A stretch of DNA of 64,000 nucleotides from AP-15 sp963790875 (GTDB lineage: Bacteria > Pseudomonadota > Alphaproteobacteria > ATCC43930 > CGMCC-115725), in the NCBI GenBank assembly GCA_963790875.1, contig CAWBQT010000006.1, forward strand, positions 1 through 64,000, in the 5' to 3' direction. The notes below the pieces were generated by a model. That model did not search any database. It was not told the DNA's origin and saw nothing but the letters and a program-made list of their open reading frames with translations. The position numbers and the translations under genes are program-made. Of the stretch, positions 44,999 to 54,382 are shown piece after piece. Positions within the stretch are counted from its first letter, which is position 1. Every line of letters begins with the position of its first letter.

Positions 44999-46224
44999 CA
45001 CGGGGGGCAGTGCGAAGCGGCAAGCTGGTGATCGCCGAGGGCGGTGGCCCGACCGCGGTGATCAATCAATCGCTGGCCGGTGCCGTGCTCGAAGCGCGGC
45101 TCTTTCCTCAGATCGAGCGGATCTATGGCGCGCGCTACGGGGTACGCGGCATTGTGAACGAGGATTTTGTCGACCTTTCAGCCGAAACGCACGCAAACCT
45201 CGAAGCGGTCGCCGCCACCCCGTCCTCGGCCCTGGGCTCGACGCGCGACAAGCCCGATCTTGCCTATTGTCGGAACATCCTCGCATCGCTGAAGGCTCAC
45301 GGCGCCGCTTGGTTCCTCTATATCGGCGGCAACGATACGGCCGAAACCGTGCGCATCGTCAGCGAGGAGGCCGCGAAGGAAAGCTATGACCTGCGGTCCA
45401 TCCACATTCCCAAGACCATCGACAACGATCTGACGGAAAACGATCATGCGCCGGGCTTTCCCTCGGCGGCGCGCTTCGTGGCCCAGGCATTTATGGGGGC
45501 CGACCTCGACAATCGCTCGCTGCCGGGCGTTTACGTCGCGGTAGTGATGGGACGCAATGCCGGGTTCCTGACCGCCGCATCTTCCGCCGCGCGGACGGTC
45601 GAGGGTGACGGTCCGCATCTGATCTATTTGCCTGAACGCGTCTTCGACAAAAGCAAATTCCTGTCCGAGGTCAAATCGGTCCATGAAAGGCTCGGGCGCT
45701 GCGTCATCGCGGTGTCCGAAGGAATCCACGATACCGACGGCACGCCGCTCTCGGTCAAGCTCGGCGAGACGGTCGAGAAAGATGCGCACGGCAACGTCCA
45801 GCTGTCCGGTACCGGCGCGCTCGCCGATCTTCTGTGCGAGGAGATTAAATTCAAGCTCGGCATCAAGCGCGTGCGCGGCGATACGTTCGGCTATGTCCAG
45901 CGCTCGTTCGCCGGCTGCGCCTCGGACGTGGATCGGAGGGAGGCGCGCGAAGTCGGCGAATTTGCCGTCAAGCAGGCGATCTGGGGGAAGGGGGACGGCT
46001 CGGTGGCGATCCGGCGGATCGGCCATTATGCCGTCGACTACTCCCTGGTGAAGCTGGCCACGGTTGCCGGCAAGACCAAAGTCATGGCGGATGCGTTCAT
46101 CGCACCCTCGGGCAGCGACGTCACTCCCGCCTTCCAAGAATATCTGCGGCCGTTGCTGGGCAGCGACCTGCCGCAGCCCGCCCGCCTGCGCGGCGGCGCC
46201 ATTGCCAAGGTGCTGAAGCGGTAG
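44995..46224 (+). CDS. pfp: Pyrophosphate-type 6-phosphofructokinase
   Basis: 409 aa. GGGPTAVINQSLAGAV is the phosphate-donor loop; YIGGNDTAET carries an Asp after GGN, as expected of PPi-dependent rather than ATP-dependent enzymes, which have Gly there. IPKTIDNDL holds the catalytic Asp and VVMGRNAGFLTAASS follows. It interconverts F6P and F1,6BP using PPi/Pi. It is coupled to usp by ATGA. With the nearby aldolase dead, the bisphosphate would depend on chromosomal aldolase. Confidence 0.93.
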   Translation: MTRGAVRSGKLVIAEGGGPTAVINQSLAGAVLEARLFPQIERIYGARYGVRGIVNEDFVDLSAETHANLEAVAATPSSALGSTRDKPDLAYCRNILASLKAHGAAWFLYIGGNDTAETVRIVSEEAAKESYDLRSIHIPKTIDNDLTENDHAPGFPSAARFVAQAFMGADLDNRSLPGVYVAVVMGRNAGFLTAASSAARTVEGDGPHLIYLPERVFDKSKFLSEVKSVHERLGRCVIAVSEGIHDTDGTPLSVKLGETVEKDAHGNVQLSGTGALADLLCEEIKFKLGIKRVRGDTFGYVQRSFAGCASDVDRREAREVGEFAVKQAIWGKGDGSVAIRRIGHYAVDYSLVKLATVAGKTKVMADAFIAPSGSDVTPAFQEYLRPLLGSDLPQPARLRGGAIAKVLKR

Positions 46225-46234
46225 GAGGCGACAT

Positions 46235-46482
46235 TATCAATGATGGAGCGCGGAGCTGCTGACCTTTACCGACCAACGCCCGCTGAAGGCTAGCCGGCGC
46301 GAGCGCGAGGCGATGGACCACTTCGCCGGGTACAGAAAATAGATCGCCGCGCGCCACGGTATCTGTGCAGGCGGGGTTATCGCCGACCGCTGCAGCCAAA
46401 CAGGTCGGTTTGGAGCGTTCAACCGTTTATCGGGAACTCGGCCGTGCAGGCATCGAACGCGCCTCAAATTTTTCTACCTGAG
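46235..46482 (+). pseudogene. Helix-turn-helix transposase remnant
   Basis: Broken frames after pfp. One reads AAKQVGLERSTVYRELGRAG, a helix-turn-helix like that at the N-terminus of IS30-type transposases, followed by a stop at 46480. An earlier frame has PLKASRREREAMDHFAGY. No DDE core follows. It is a decayed insertion-sequence scrap. Confidence 0.45.
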
Positions 46483-46494
46483 GAACGAAAACCG

Positions 46495-46878
46495 ATGCTC
46501 GGCAGAGGGATGGCCCGCTTCAATCGCCAGGTCCTGAACCGCCTGACGCGCCCACTCGCACGTCACCTCCCCGGGTTCGGTGTGATAATTCATCGTGGTC
46601 GGAGGACTAACCGCCTCTACAAGACCCCCGTGAATGTGTTCCGTCACGATGGCGACTACGTAGTCGCGCTGACCTACGGGCCTGAGTCCGGCTGGGTTAA
46701 GAATGTGCTCGCCGCCAGCGGTTGCGAACTGATTACCCGCGGCTGCTGCATCCCGCTTGTCGCACCCCATATCGAGCACGACGAGAGCCGACGCCTTGTC
46801 CCGGCTGTCATTCGGCCGATGTTACGTCTTCTGCGTGTTGCGGATTTCCTATACTTGGGCTCATGTCGGCGGACGTGA
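46495..46878 (+). CDS. Deazaflavin/FMN-dependent nitroreductase-like protein
   Basis: 127 aa from ATG 46495, AGGAA upstream. GFGVIIHRGRRTNRLYKTPV, VFRHDGDYVVALTYGPESGW and VKNVLAASGCELITRG match the small split-beta-barrel proteins related to Ddn (F420-dependent nitroreductase). The length fits the family. Alphaproteobacteria seldom use F420, so the cofactor may differ. It stands alone between the PFK operon and kup. Confidence 0.85.
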   Translation: MLGRGMARFNRQVLNRLTRPLARHLPGFGVIIHRGRRTNRLYKTPVNVFRHDGDYVVALTYGPESGWVKNVLAASGCELITRGCCIPLVAPHIEHDESRRLVPAVIRPMLRLLRVADFLYLGSCRRT

Positions 46879-47238
46879 CTGGGCCGGCCGGGAACCAAGA
46901 GGCGCCTCTCCCAATCTGCGTTACTTGCGGCAAGCCGGCGGATGCCGATGTTCACGGAATCCCTTAACGTTATTTAGATAGCAACCGACACTATGCCCTC
47001 TACCAGAAAGCTCAACGCCGGCGACCAGACATAGCGGGTCACCTCGTGACGAAAATCCCGCGCGTGTGCAGATGACCGCTGGCGACGAGCGCCACCCAGT
47101 AGCGCCGCACCATTTGATAACGAGGTGCCAGAGGCGTCCAAACCACGCGATCCGCAGGGAAGGGCAAAGCCCGACCCCTGCCGCTAACTCCCCCATCCGA
47201 AACCCGTCCTCGCGCTTCTACAGCTTTTGCGCGATCTC
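46879..47238. other. Intergenic stretch before kup
   Basis: About 360 bp without a supported gene. Several short high-GC frames on both strands have no recognisable sequence. No terminator was recognised. Confidence 0.5.
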
Positions 47239-49194
47239 TCAGATATCGACCTCGGCGCCGAGTTCGATGACGCGGTCCGGAGGGATCCGGAAGAACTGGG
47301 TCGACCGCGTCGCGAGCCGCGTGAGGACGATGTATAGCCGCTCGCGCCAGCGGGCCATCCCGGCCCGTGGTGTCGATTTGACGTTGGCGCGTCCGACGAA
47401 GAAGGAGATTTTGTCGAGATCGAGCTCGAGCCCCGGGATTTCCGCCCGGCAGAGTTCGCGCGGTACGTTCGGCGTCTGGGCGAACCCGAAATGCGCGTCG
47501 ATCTGCCAAAAGCCGCCGCCGAGCTCACGCGCCGTGATCCGGTCGGGACCCGCGACCCGCGGAATATTGTCGGTCGCAACGCGGACGAGCAGCACAGTCC
47601 GGTGCAGCACCTTGTTGTGCTTGAGGTTCAGCTGCAAGGCCGGGGGCACGTGCTCGGTATGGGTGCTGAGAAAGACCGCGGTGCCGGAGACCCGGGCCTC
47701 CGGCGCCTCCTCGCAGGTGGCCAGAAACGCAGCCAGCGGCATCGTTTCTTGCTCCAGCTGCGCCAGAACCAGCCGCCGGCCTGTACGCCAGGTGGTCATG
47801 ATCGTGAACATGACGATCCCGATCATCAATGGGAACCAGCCGCCGGTCGGGATCTTCAACGAATTCGAGCCGAACAATGCCAGGTCCACGATCATGATCG
47901 GCACCAGCACGGCGGCGATCGTCGGCCATCGCCACCCCCAGACACTGCGCATGACGGCTCCGATGAGCACTGTAGTGAGGGTCATCGTTCCGGTGACCGC
48001 AAAGCCGTAAGCCGAGGCGAGGGCACTCGAACTCCTGAACCCCAGAACCAGCCCGAGCACCGCCACCAGCAGCAGCCAGTTGATCTGCGAGATATAGATC
48101 TGACCGCGCGCTTGCGGCGAGGTTTGGTAGATATCGAGTTGCGGCATCAGGCCCAGCTGGATCGCCTGGCGCGACAGCGAGAAGGCGCCGGAGATCACCG
48201 CCTGCGAGGCAATGACGGTCGCTGCAGTCGATAGCAGCACCAGTGGGAGCAGTCCCCAATGCGGCACCATGCGAAAGAACGGGTTCTCAAGCGCTGTCTT
48301 GTCGCCGAGGATCAACGCCCCCTGCCCAAAATAATTGAGGACAAGGGCGGGCAGCACCAGAGCGAACCATGCGAGCCTGATCGGGAACCGCCCGAAATGG
48401 CCCATATCGGCGTAAAGCGCCTCGCCGCCGGTGATCGCGAGTGACACGGCGCCGAGCACGAGGAAGCCGGTCAGCGGCGAGGCGCTGAAGATCCTGGCGG
48501 CGTGCACGGGGTTGAGCGCCGCGAGCACGCGCGGGTGCCCAGCGATCTGGATTGACCCGTCGACCGCGATCACCGCGAACCACGCCAGCATGACCGGGCC
48601 GAAGAACCGGCCGACACTCTCAGTGCCGCGCTTTTGAAAGACGAACAGCAGCACCAGCACGACAATCGTGAGCGGCACTACGAACCGGCTCAACGCCGGG
48701 GTCCCGACGCCGATTCCTTCGATCGCGCTCAGCACGGAAATTGCCGGCGTGATCATGCTGTCGCCGTAAAACAGGGCGGCGCCGCCGATGGCGAGCAGAA
48801 CGAGAATGGTGCGCGCGCGAGGGCTTCGCGCCGCCTCTTGGGTCAGCGCCAGCAAGGCCAGGATCCCGCCCTCACCCTGGTTATCCGCGCGCATGATCAA
48901 CAGAACGTATTTGACGGCCACGACCAGGATCAGCGCCCACACGATCAGCGACAACACGCCGAGCACGTTTCCCGGCGCGAATGCCAGTCCGCGCTCGGGG
49001 TTGAAGCACTCCCGAAAGGTGTAGACCGGGCTCGTCCCGATATCGCCGAACACGACCCCGAGCGCCGCAACAGAGAGCCCGGCGAGACCCGTCGGGGCCG
49101 GCGACCCCTCCTGATCTTCGGCGGCGGTCGGCGCCGCGTGCCCTGCCGGGATTCCCTCGGTCGAAGACGTGGCACTGCCGGCTCGGTCCGCCAT
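47239..49194 (-). CDS. kup: Kup potassium uptake transporter
   Basis: 651 aa. A disordered N-terminus (~30 aa) precedes LGVVFGDIGTSPVYTFRECF, the Kup signature, then MRADNQGEGGILALLALTQE, YGDSMITPAISVLSAIEGIG and ~12 TM helices, with a C-terminal cytosolic domain including RELCRAEIPGLELDLDKISF. It imports K+ with H+ and works at low pH. It is on the strand opposite to the rest of the metabolic block, and its start is followed by an unassigned region. Confidence 0.96.
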   Translation of the reverse strand: MADRAGSATSSTEGIPAGHAAPTAAEDQEGSPAPTGLAGLSVAALGVVFGDIGTSPVYTFRECFNPERGLAFAPGNVLGVLSLIVWALILVVAVKYVLLIMRADNQGEGGILALLALTQEAARSPRARTILVLLAIGGAALFYGDSMITPAISVLSAIEGIGVGTPALSRFVVPLTIVVLVLLFVFQKRGTESVGRFFGPVMLAWFAVIAVDGSIQIAGHPRVLAALNPVHAARIFSASPLTGFLVLGAVSLAITGGEALYADMGHFGRFPIRLAWFALVLPALVLNYFGQGALILGDKTALENPFFRMVPHWGLLPLVLLSTAATVIASQAVISGAFSLSRQAIQLGLMPQLDIYQTSPQARGQIYISQINWLLLVAVLGLVLGFRSSSALASAYGFAVTGTMTLTTVLIGAVMRSVWGWRWPTIAAVLVPIMIVDLALFGSNSLKIPTGGWFPLMIGIVMFTIMTTWRTGRRLVLAQLEQETMPLAAFLATCEEAPEARVSGTAVFLSTHTEHVPPALQLNLKHNKVLHRTVLLVRVATDNIPRVAGPDRITARELGGGFWQIDAHFGFAQTPNVPRELCRAEIPGLELDLDKISFFVGRANVKSTPRAGMARWRERLYIVLTRLATRSTQFFRIPPDRVIELGAEVDI

Positions 49195-49601
49195 GTTCGG
49201 TTCCCCCCTCCAATTCTCTTACGGTCCGCGATCGTCTGTCCCGCGCCGTTCGGAGCGCGCTACATGATCGGCAGCTGACCGCCAAGCGCAGCCGCCGTTG
49301 CACGATCCGCGGCCCCAATTTGCGCGCATCCGGGCCTGGGCGAAATACGGAATGATCCTGGTTGGGTTGCGCGGGTTTAAGGGGGTTCCCCGTCGGTAAA
49401 ACCGAACGCATTTCTTGGTAAGCACTGCGAGCCGCGCGCTCAGTCCGCAAAGGACAGCACTCCGCGACTTCATGGCGCTGCAGAGCACCCTCAGCAACAA
49501 TCCTCGGGCATCGTGCTGAATTTCAGCCGCCCCTACTTACCGGGCGATTGGACCAGCATCGTTACTTGGCGACCCTCAGCGGGTTGCGAAGAGATCATCG
49601 C
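49195..49601. other. Intergenic stretch upstream of kup
   Basis: About 400 bp with no credible gene. It should contain the kup promoter; a Kdp-like riboswitch or c-di-AMP element was not recognised. Confidence 0.45.
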
Positions 49602-49850
49602 CTATGCACTAGATAGGCGATTGCATAGCCGACAGTGCCGACGTAGAGAGTGCTGGAATTGCTCCAGCTTGAGCCGCTGCCGGTGATGGTTGCGGTGCCC
49701 CTGGAACTCGTGGTGACATTTTCGAGAAATCCGCCCACGATCGCTGATCGTGCCGCCGCTCTCGATGTTGAGGGTGCCGGTGCCACTTTGACCCGCGACA
49801 AAGTTGGCGGAATTGGTCCAGGCCGACCCGGCGCCGCTTACCGACATCAA
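49602..49850 (-). pseudogene. Autotransporter passenger-repeat fragment
   Basis: One frame reads VSGAGSAWTNSANFVAGQSG and TGTLNIESGGTIS; a shifted frame continues ATITGSGSSWSNSSTLYVGT. G-S-x-W-x-N and G-G-L-x-I-x-x-G-G are the repeat features of large beta-helical autotransporter passengers. Two repeats in different frames and no barrel domain make this a small debris piece. Confidence 0.65.
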
Positions 49851-50094
49851 AGACTACGAGCGCAATTTCCTCATCGCATCAGTATTATCGTTTGTCTCCT
49901 ACTGTCCGCGATGCGATAGCGGTCGATATGGCGCCGGCGCCGCGCGTTTGAGATGAGAATTGGCCAAGTTGGTGACTTAGCGGACGAGGCGCACGCCCGT
50001 CACCAAGCCACCGAACCCGTCTGCCAATGCGGCGGTACAGGGGCTATTCCACCTCGGGTCGGAGACCTAGCTTCAAGTCGAAAGGGCTACAAAA

Positions 50095-50966
50095 CTACAA
50101 AACAATGCGCTCGACCTGATCAAGCGTGACCTGATCGTTGCGTCGGTCGTAGAGCTTGGTTGTGCGCGAGCTTTCGTGCGCCGCCATCTGCTGCGCGTAT
50201 TCGAGCAAGCCGCCGTTGAGCAGATAGACCGTGATCCCGGTAGCCCGGAAGGTGTGACAGCCGAGCCGGGTGATGATGCCGGCTTTCAGTGCGCGGCGAA
50301 CAATCATCCGCCGCGCGTCCTGCCGGGTCATCCGGTCGCCGGTCAGGTGCTTGCGGCCGCGGCCGCCGAGGGTGCGGAAGAGGGGAGCGGCCTTCTCCGC
50401 GGCGATGCCGGCCGCCTTCACATATTCGTCGATGTAGCCCTCGAGCCTCGAGCAGGTGGTGCGCCGGCATCTCGTGCTGCTTGCCGCCTTTCTCGTGCAG
50501 GCGCACCCTCGACCTTCATGCCGACGACTGCGCCCACCCGCGCGAAACCGCGAAACTGTAGATCATGACGCCAATCAGCGCGCGATCGTGCAGGCCCACC
50601 AGAGTCGAGGCGCCGATGCTTTCGAGCAGACGCCGGGCCTGCTCCTCGGTCAGCACCGGCGTCTTCTCGCGTTTAACAACATGCTTAGGGCCCCGGACGG
50701 CATGCGCCGGATTCACCGCAAGGCATGCGGATCGCAGCAAGGTGCTGCTTCACGGTCGGCTTGGCGGCTGTCTCCTGCAGCGCCTCGACGTAGGCGGCGA
50801 CGTGGATCGGCTTGTTGGCGGCAAAAAATTCCAAGAACCGACGGGCCGCATGGTCGCCGGCATTGGCGATCATCGCCGGCACAGCCACGGCACCGCGCAT
50901 GGTCGCCGTCCTGGCCGGCGCCGCGGTTTCGACCACGGCCGGCACGTTGCGCCGCTCCGCGCTCAC
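50095..50966 (-). pseudogene. Tyrosine integrase relic A
   Basis: Pieces in three frames: HAARRFLEFFAANKPIHVAA and AAKPTVKQHLAAIRM (N-terminal), VRGPKHVVKREKTPVLTEEQ and LVGLHDRALIGVMIYSFA (core start), and CHTFRATGITVYLLNGGLLE, AQQMAAHESSRTTKLYDRRN, VERIVL (C-terminal H-x-x-R, His and Tyr). About 15 residues after AAIRM are lost. It belongs to the same subfamily as the relics at 52482 and 52953. Confidence 0.85.
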
Positions 50967-51038
50967 GACGACACCTTATAGGTCGTCCTTTCTGACGGTC
51001 CGGTTGAGGTGCCGAGCTGTCATTTTCCAAAGTCGGCT

Positions 51039-51254
51039 TCAGCAAAATTTCAAACTCGACTTCAGCGGATCAGTCGCGTGCGGTGTTCGCATTCGGCGGA
51101 GTAGCTTCTCGCCGTCTGGCCGGAGAAGGCCGCTCGGATCGACATGGCGATAGAGCGTCTGGCGAGTGATACCCAGCTCGGCGCACAGTTCGCTCACCTT
51201 GGACCGGGCTTGCCCATCGCGGCTTTGCGCGAGCCGTAGCTTGGCCGGCGTCAT
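51039..51254 (-). pseudogene. Serine recombinase C-terminal fragment
   Basis: MTPAKLRLAQSRDGQARSKV then SELCAELGITRQTLYRHV and LRPDGEKLL. This is the C-terminal helix-turn-helix of a Hin/TnpR-type resolvase. The catalytic domain is absent, so the fragment is inactive. Confidence 0.8.
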
Positions 51255-51316
51255 CTTGAATGGGCGGCGTCGTTCGGACCGCGAGACGTTGATGACTAGA
51301 TGAAGGAATGCCGCCG

Positions 51317-52102
51317 ATGAAGATTTTCATTAGTTGGTCGGGTCTTCGGAGCAAAATTCTCGCTATTACACTTCACAAATGGCTTCCGCTTGTGCTTCCA
51401 AATACAATCCTTTATATATCCAGCGACGATATCCTCACCGGGCCCGTTGGCTTCGCAGCATTTCATCAGAGTTAGAAGCAAGTAATTTCGGGATTATTTG
51501 TTTGACGCCCGAAAATCTAAGGGAGCCATGGATTAATTTTGAGGCAGGCGCGCTATCCGCTATCCAAGGCTGTCGATGTATCGCTCGTGGTACCCATGTT
51601 GTTTGATTTACAACTGAGCGACATCAGAGCTCCTCTAGATCAGTTCCAAGCCGCGGTGTTTGATAGGGACGGTGTGTATACTCTCTTGCGCAGTATTAAT
51701 AAACTTTCTGGCACGAAAGCCCGGACGGACAGAGATTTGGAGGTAACATTTACTGCTCTTTGGCCGCAATTAGAAAATGCCATCAGGAGCATAGAACCAA
51801 ATATCAGAGTAGTGAAGATTGCAGAGACCTTTGGGATAGCCAACGCTCAAGGTCAGAAATACATCTATCTGCTTAAATGTTTTGTCGAACTACAAAATGC
51901 TACGGTGAGCTGTATCGATGTACAGCTTTCTGGCTTCATTCCAGAGATTGTGACCTTGAAACAGTTTGTCTCTGGTGTTCTAACGGTAAACCTAGGCGGC
52001 TACCACCCGAGACCCAATGGTGTTGACCGTATTGCGGTGCTCCCCGGGCAATTGTTTCGCGTTTGGATTGGTGTGGATGAGACGAAATTCGCGGTTGATT
52101 AG
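51317..52102 (+). pseudogene. TIR-domain protein with two frame lesions
   Basis: ATG 51317 gives MKIFISWSGLRSKILAITLH, KWLPLVLP and ISSDDILTG, a bacterial TIR opening. Restoring one G in GGGCCC continues as ARWLRSISSELEASNFGIIC, LTPENLREPWINFEAGALS, which includes the catalytic-type Glu. Then a 7-bp tandem duplication (GCTATCC twice) breaks the frame; past it the original frame resumes as VPMLFDLQLSDIRAPLDQFQ to a ~130-aa C-terminal domain ending at 52102. TIR NADases are common defence effectors. The two lesions cancel in frame but corrupt the centre. AT-rich relative to its neighbours. Confidence 0.8.
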
Positions 52103-52481
52103 CTAAAGGCATTAAGGGGTAGAATCGGAACATTAGTGTTTTTAATCAATGGGGACGTGTTGCACGTAAGAATATGAAGGGCGCTTGTCATTTTGATCGA
52201 TAATTGGCGCGGTTTTTCATCGGTATCTGGCGCGCCGTCGGCGGAGGATCAGGGGCCTCGCGAGGCTGTCCGTCAACGGTCGATGAGCGGTCACCTCCAA
52301 ATGTCCAAATGTCCGGTTGTCCCTGGGTAACGAGGTAACGACGCTAAACCGGACAGAGTGATTGCCGGACGCGAAGGCGGACCCTTGCGCTCGCCCATCT
52401 CGGGGAACCTCGAGAGACTCCGCCACTTACCGCTCAAAATCGCTGCCAGTTAATTTTGAAAATGACAGATAAGCCCCTCCC
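52103..52481. other. Intergenic stretch with short direct repeats
   Basis: No supported gene. Near 52295-52320 the plus strand has AAATGTCC twice in tandem followed by GGTTGTCC, a small iteron-like run. A 69-aa minus-strand frame here looks non-coding. Confidence 0.4.
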
Positions 52482-52775
52482 TTGCCTTATGATCCGGTCT
52501 CGGCACCGTCGGTGAAGCAGCAGCTCGCCGCGATCCGCATGCTGTTCGACTGGCTGGTGACCGGCCAGGTCGTGCCGACCAACCCGGCGGCGCCGGTGCG
52601 CGGGCCCAAGCATGTCGTCAAGACAGGCAAGACGCCGGTGCTCGAAGGCGGCGAATGGCGCAAATTGCTGGCCTCGATCCCGTCGACGACGTTGCGCGAC
52701 CTGCGCGACCGGGCATTGATCGCCACCCTCACTTACAGCTTTTCGGGAAACGATGTGGTGTCAGTCGTGCGCTAG
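52482..52775 (+). pseudogene. Tyrosine integrase relic B (plus strand)
   Basis: SAPSVKQQLAAIRMLFDWLV, TGQVVPTNPAAPVRGPKHVV, then KTPVLEGGEWRKLLASIPST and LRDLRDRALIATLTYSF. This is the middle of the same integrase subfamily as relics A and C, cut off before the catalytic C-terminus. Confidence 0.8.
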
Positions 52776-52952
52776 GACCGGCTGAGCGTCGCCGGTATGC
52801 AGAGGCGACCGGCGACCTCCCGTCGAGGCCGACGACGATCGGTGCACGGCAGCACCACCCGATGCCGGCGCAGGTTGCACCCGACGATCCGCCGTTCTGA
52901 GCGCATCGGCCCCTATTTCGGCCGGCGGGCTTCGGTCTCGCATGACCGATGG

Positions 52953-53811
52953 TCAAATCACGATCCGCTCGACCTCATCGAGGCTGACCTCGTCGCGCCG
53001 GCGGTCGTAGAGCTGGTCGTACGCGTCGAGGCATGGTTCGCCATCGCCGCCGCCTTTTCGAGCGTGCCGCCGTTCTTGAGATAGGCTGTGATCCCGGTTG
53101 CCCGGAAGCTGTGGTTGCCGAGCCTCGTCGCGATCCCGGCCGCCGCAGCACGCCGGCGGATCATCGCATAGGCGTTCGCCTGGGGCAGCCCGGTGCGCGT
53201 GAGCTTGGCAGTACCGCGCCCGATCGTGCGGAACAGCGGCCCCTTGGGGTCGTCGCGCAGGCCTGCGCCGTTGAGATAGGCGACGAGATAATCATCAAGG
53301 TTGTGGTGGCACGGCATCGCGTGCCGCTTGCCGCCCTTCTCGCGCAGCCGCACCCACAGCCGGCGGTTCTGCGCGTAGACATCCTCGACCGCCATGCCGA
53401 GCGCCGCGCCGATGCGGGCGAAAGAATAGACCATCAGACCGATCAAGGCGCGGTCGTGGAGCCCCACGACCTTGCCGGTGTCGATGCTATCGAGCAGCGC
53501 CCGCGCCTCGGCGGGATCGAGCACCGGCGTTTGTCCGCAGGTGACGACGTTGCGCGGGCCCCGCACCGAGCCGGCCGGGTTGGACCGGCACGAGCTGGCC
53601 GGTCACCAGCCAATCGAACAGATGACGGATCGCGGCCAACCGTTGCTTGACGCTGGGCGCGGCGAAACCTGTGAGTGCTGACCTCGATCCAGGTCGCGAC
53701 ATGCACAAGCCCCTCAAGCGAGCGTGATCGCCTTTGTTTCTGCTGCCCGGCGGCGATCGATGGCGCCGCCATCAGCGCACCACGCCGGAAATTCATCTGC
53801 CGCACTGGCAT
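52953..53811 (-). pseudogene. Tyrosine integrase relic C
   Basis: Minus strand. FAAPSVKQRLAAIRHLFDWL lies in one frame and VRGPRNVVTCGQTPVL onward in another. The long intact core runs through LVGLHDRALIGLMVYSFARI-type sequence, LWVRLREKGGKRHAMPCHHN, LFRTIGRGTAKLTRTGLPQA and LGNHSFRATGITAYLKNGGT. Just before the Tyr the frame breaks; in the other frame it reads QLYDRRRDEVSLDEVERIVI, ending 52953. It is the best preserved of the three relics. Confidence 0.85.
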
Positions 53812-53950
53812 AGGCCGGCGCGTGTGCGCGTTACGGATATTGGCAGCGAATAACGAGGTGCGGCGCGGCGCGTTCGCCGACGGCGGCGGAGACCGCTAAT
53901 ACGAGAAGCAGCCGGGCGGAGATGCGACACCGCCCGGCCGATGCACGGTC

Positions 53951-54382
53951 CTACTGACGCGGGGGCGTAGTGGAGCCGGCACCCGAGCCTAACTGGCCGC
54001 CTTGGACCGGTGAGGTCGACGACCCGGCGCTCGTATCCGGATTTACCAGCTGGTAGCTCTCCGCCTGCTGGAGTTGGTCTTTCGTCATGTTCAGGGTCAG
54101 GCGGTTGTTGTCGCTCTTGATGTCGCTCAGCCGGACGGCGACGTCCTTGCCGCCCATCCCGAGAAAGGTGCCGACATCGACGACGACTGACGCAACCCGT
54201 CCATCCCGGTCGAGGATCACGTCCTGGACCGTGCCGACGTCGACGTTTTGAATGGAGTAGACGCTGCTCCCGATCATCTTGCTGGCGCGAATCTGATCGG
54301 GCTGAATGACGCCGCTATAGGCGAGCGGCGCAGCGGCGATGAGCAGAGCCGCGACCGCAGCGGTCATGTTGAGTTTGTACAA
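53951..54382 (-). CDS. Exported PRC-barrel protein
   Basis: Likely start TTG 54382, five bases after GGAGG, giving a signal peptide LYKLNMTAAVAALLIAAAPL then AYSGVIQ. The mature ~120 aa form a PRC barrel (RASKMIGSSVYSIQNVDVGT, VQDVILDRDGRVASVVVDVG, LGMGGKDVAVRLSDI), followed by a disordered Ser/Gly/Thr tail. An ATG at 54367 or 54418 is possible. Periplasmic PRC proteins of this kind are common in rhizobia and relatives; their function is unknown. Confidence 0.85.
   Translation of the reverse strand: MYKLNMTAAVAALLIAAAPLAYSGVIQPDQIRASKMIGSSVYSIQNVDVGTVQDVILDRDGRVASVVVDVGTFLGMGGKDVAVRLSDIKSDNNRLTLNMTKDQLQQAESYQLVNPDTSAGSSTSPVQGGQLGSGAGSTTPPRQ

Noticed and set aside
45178..46137. 319-aa minus-strand frame
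   Set aside because: Antisense of the phosphofructokinase gene.
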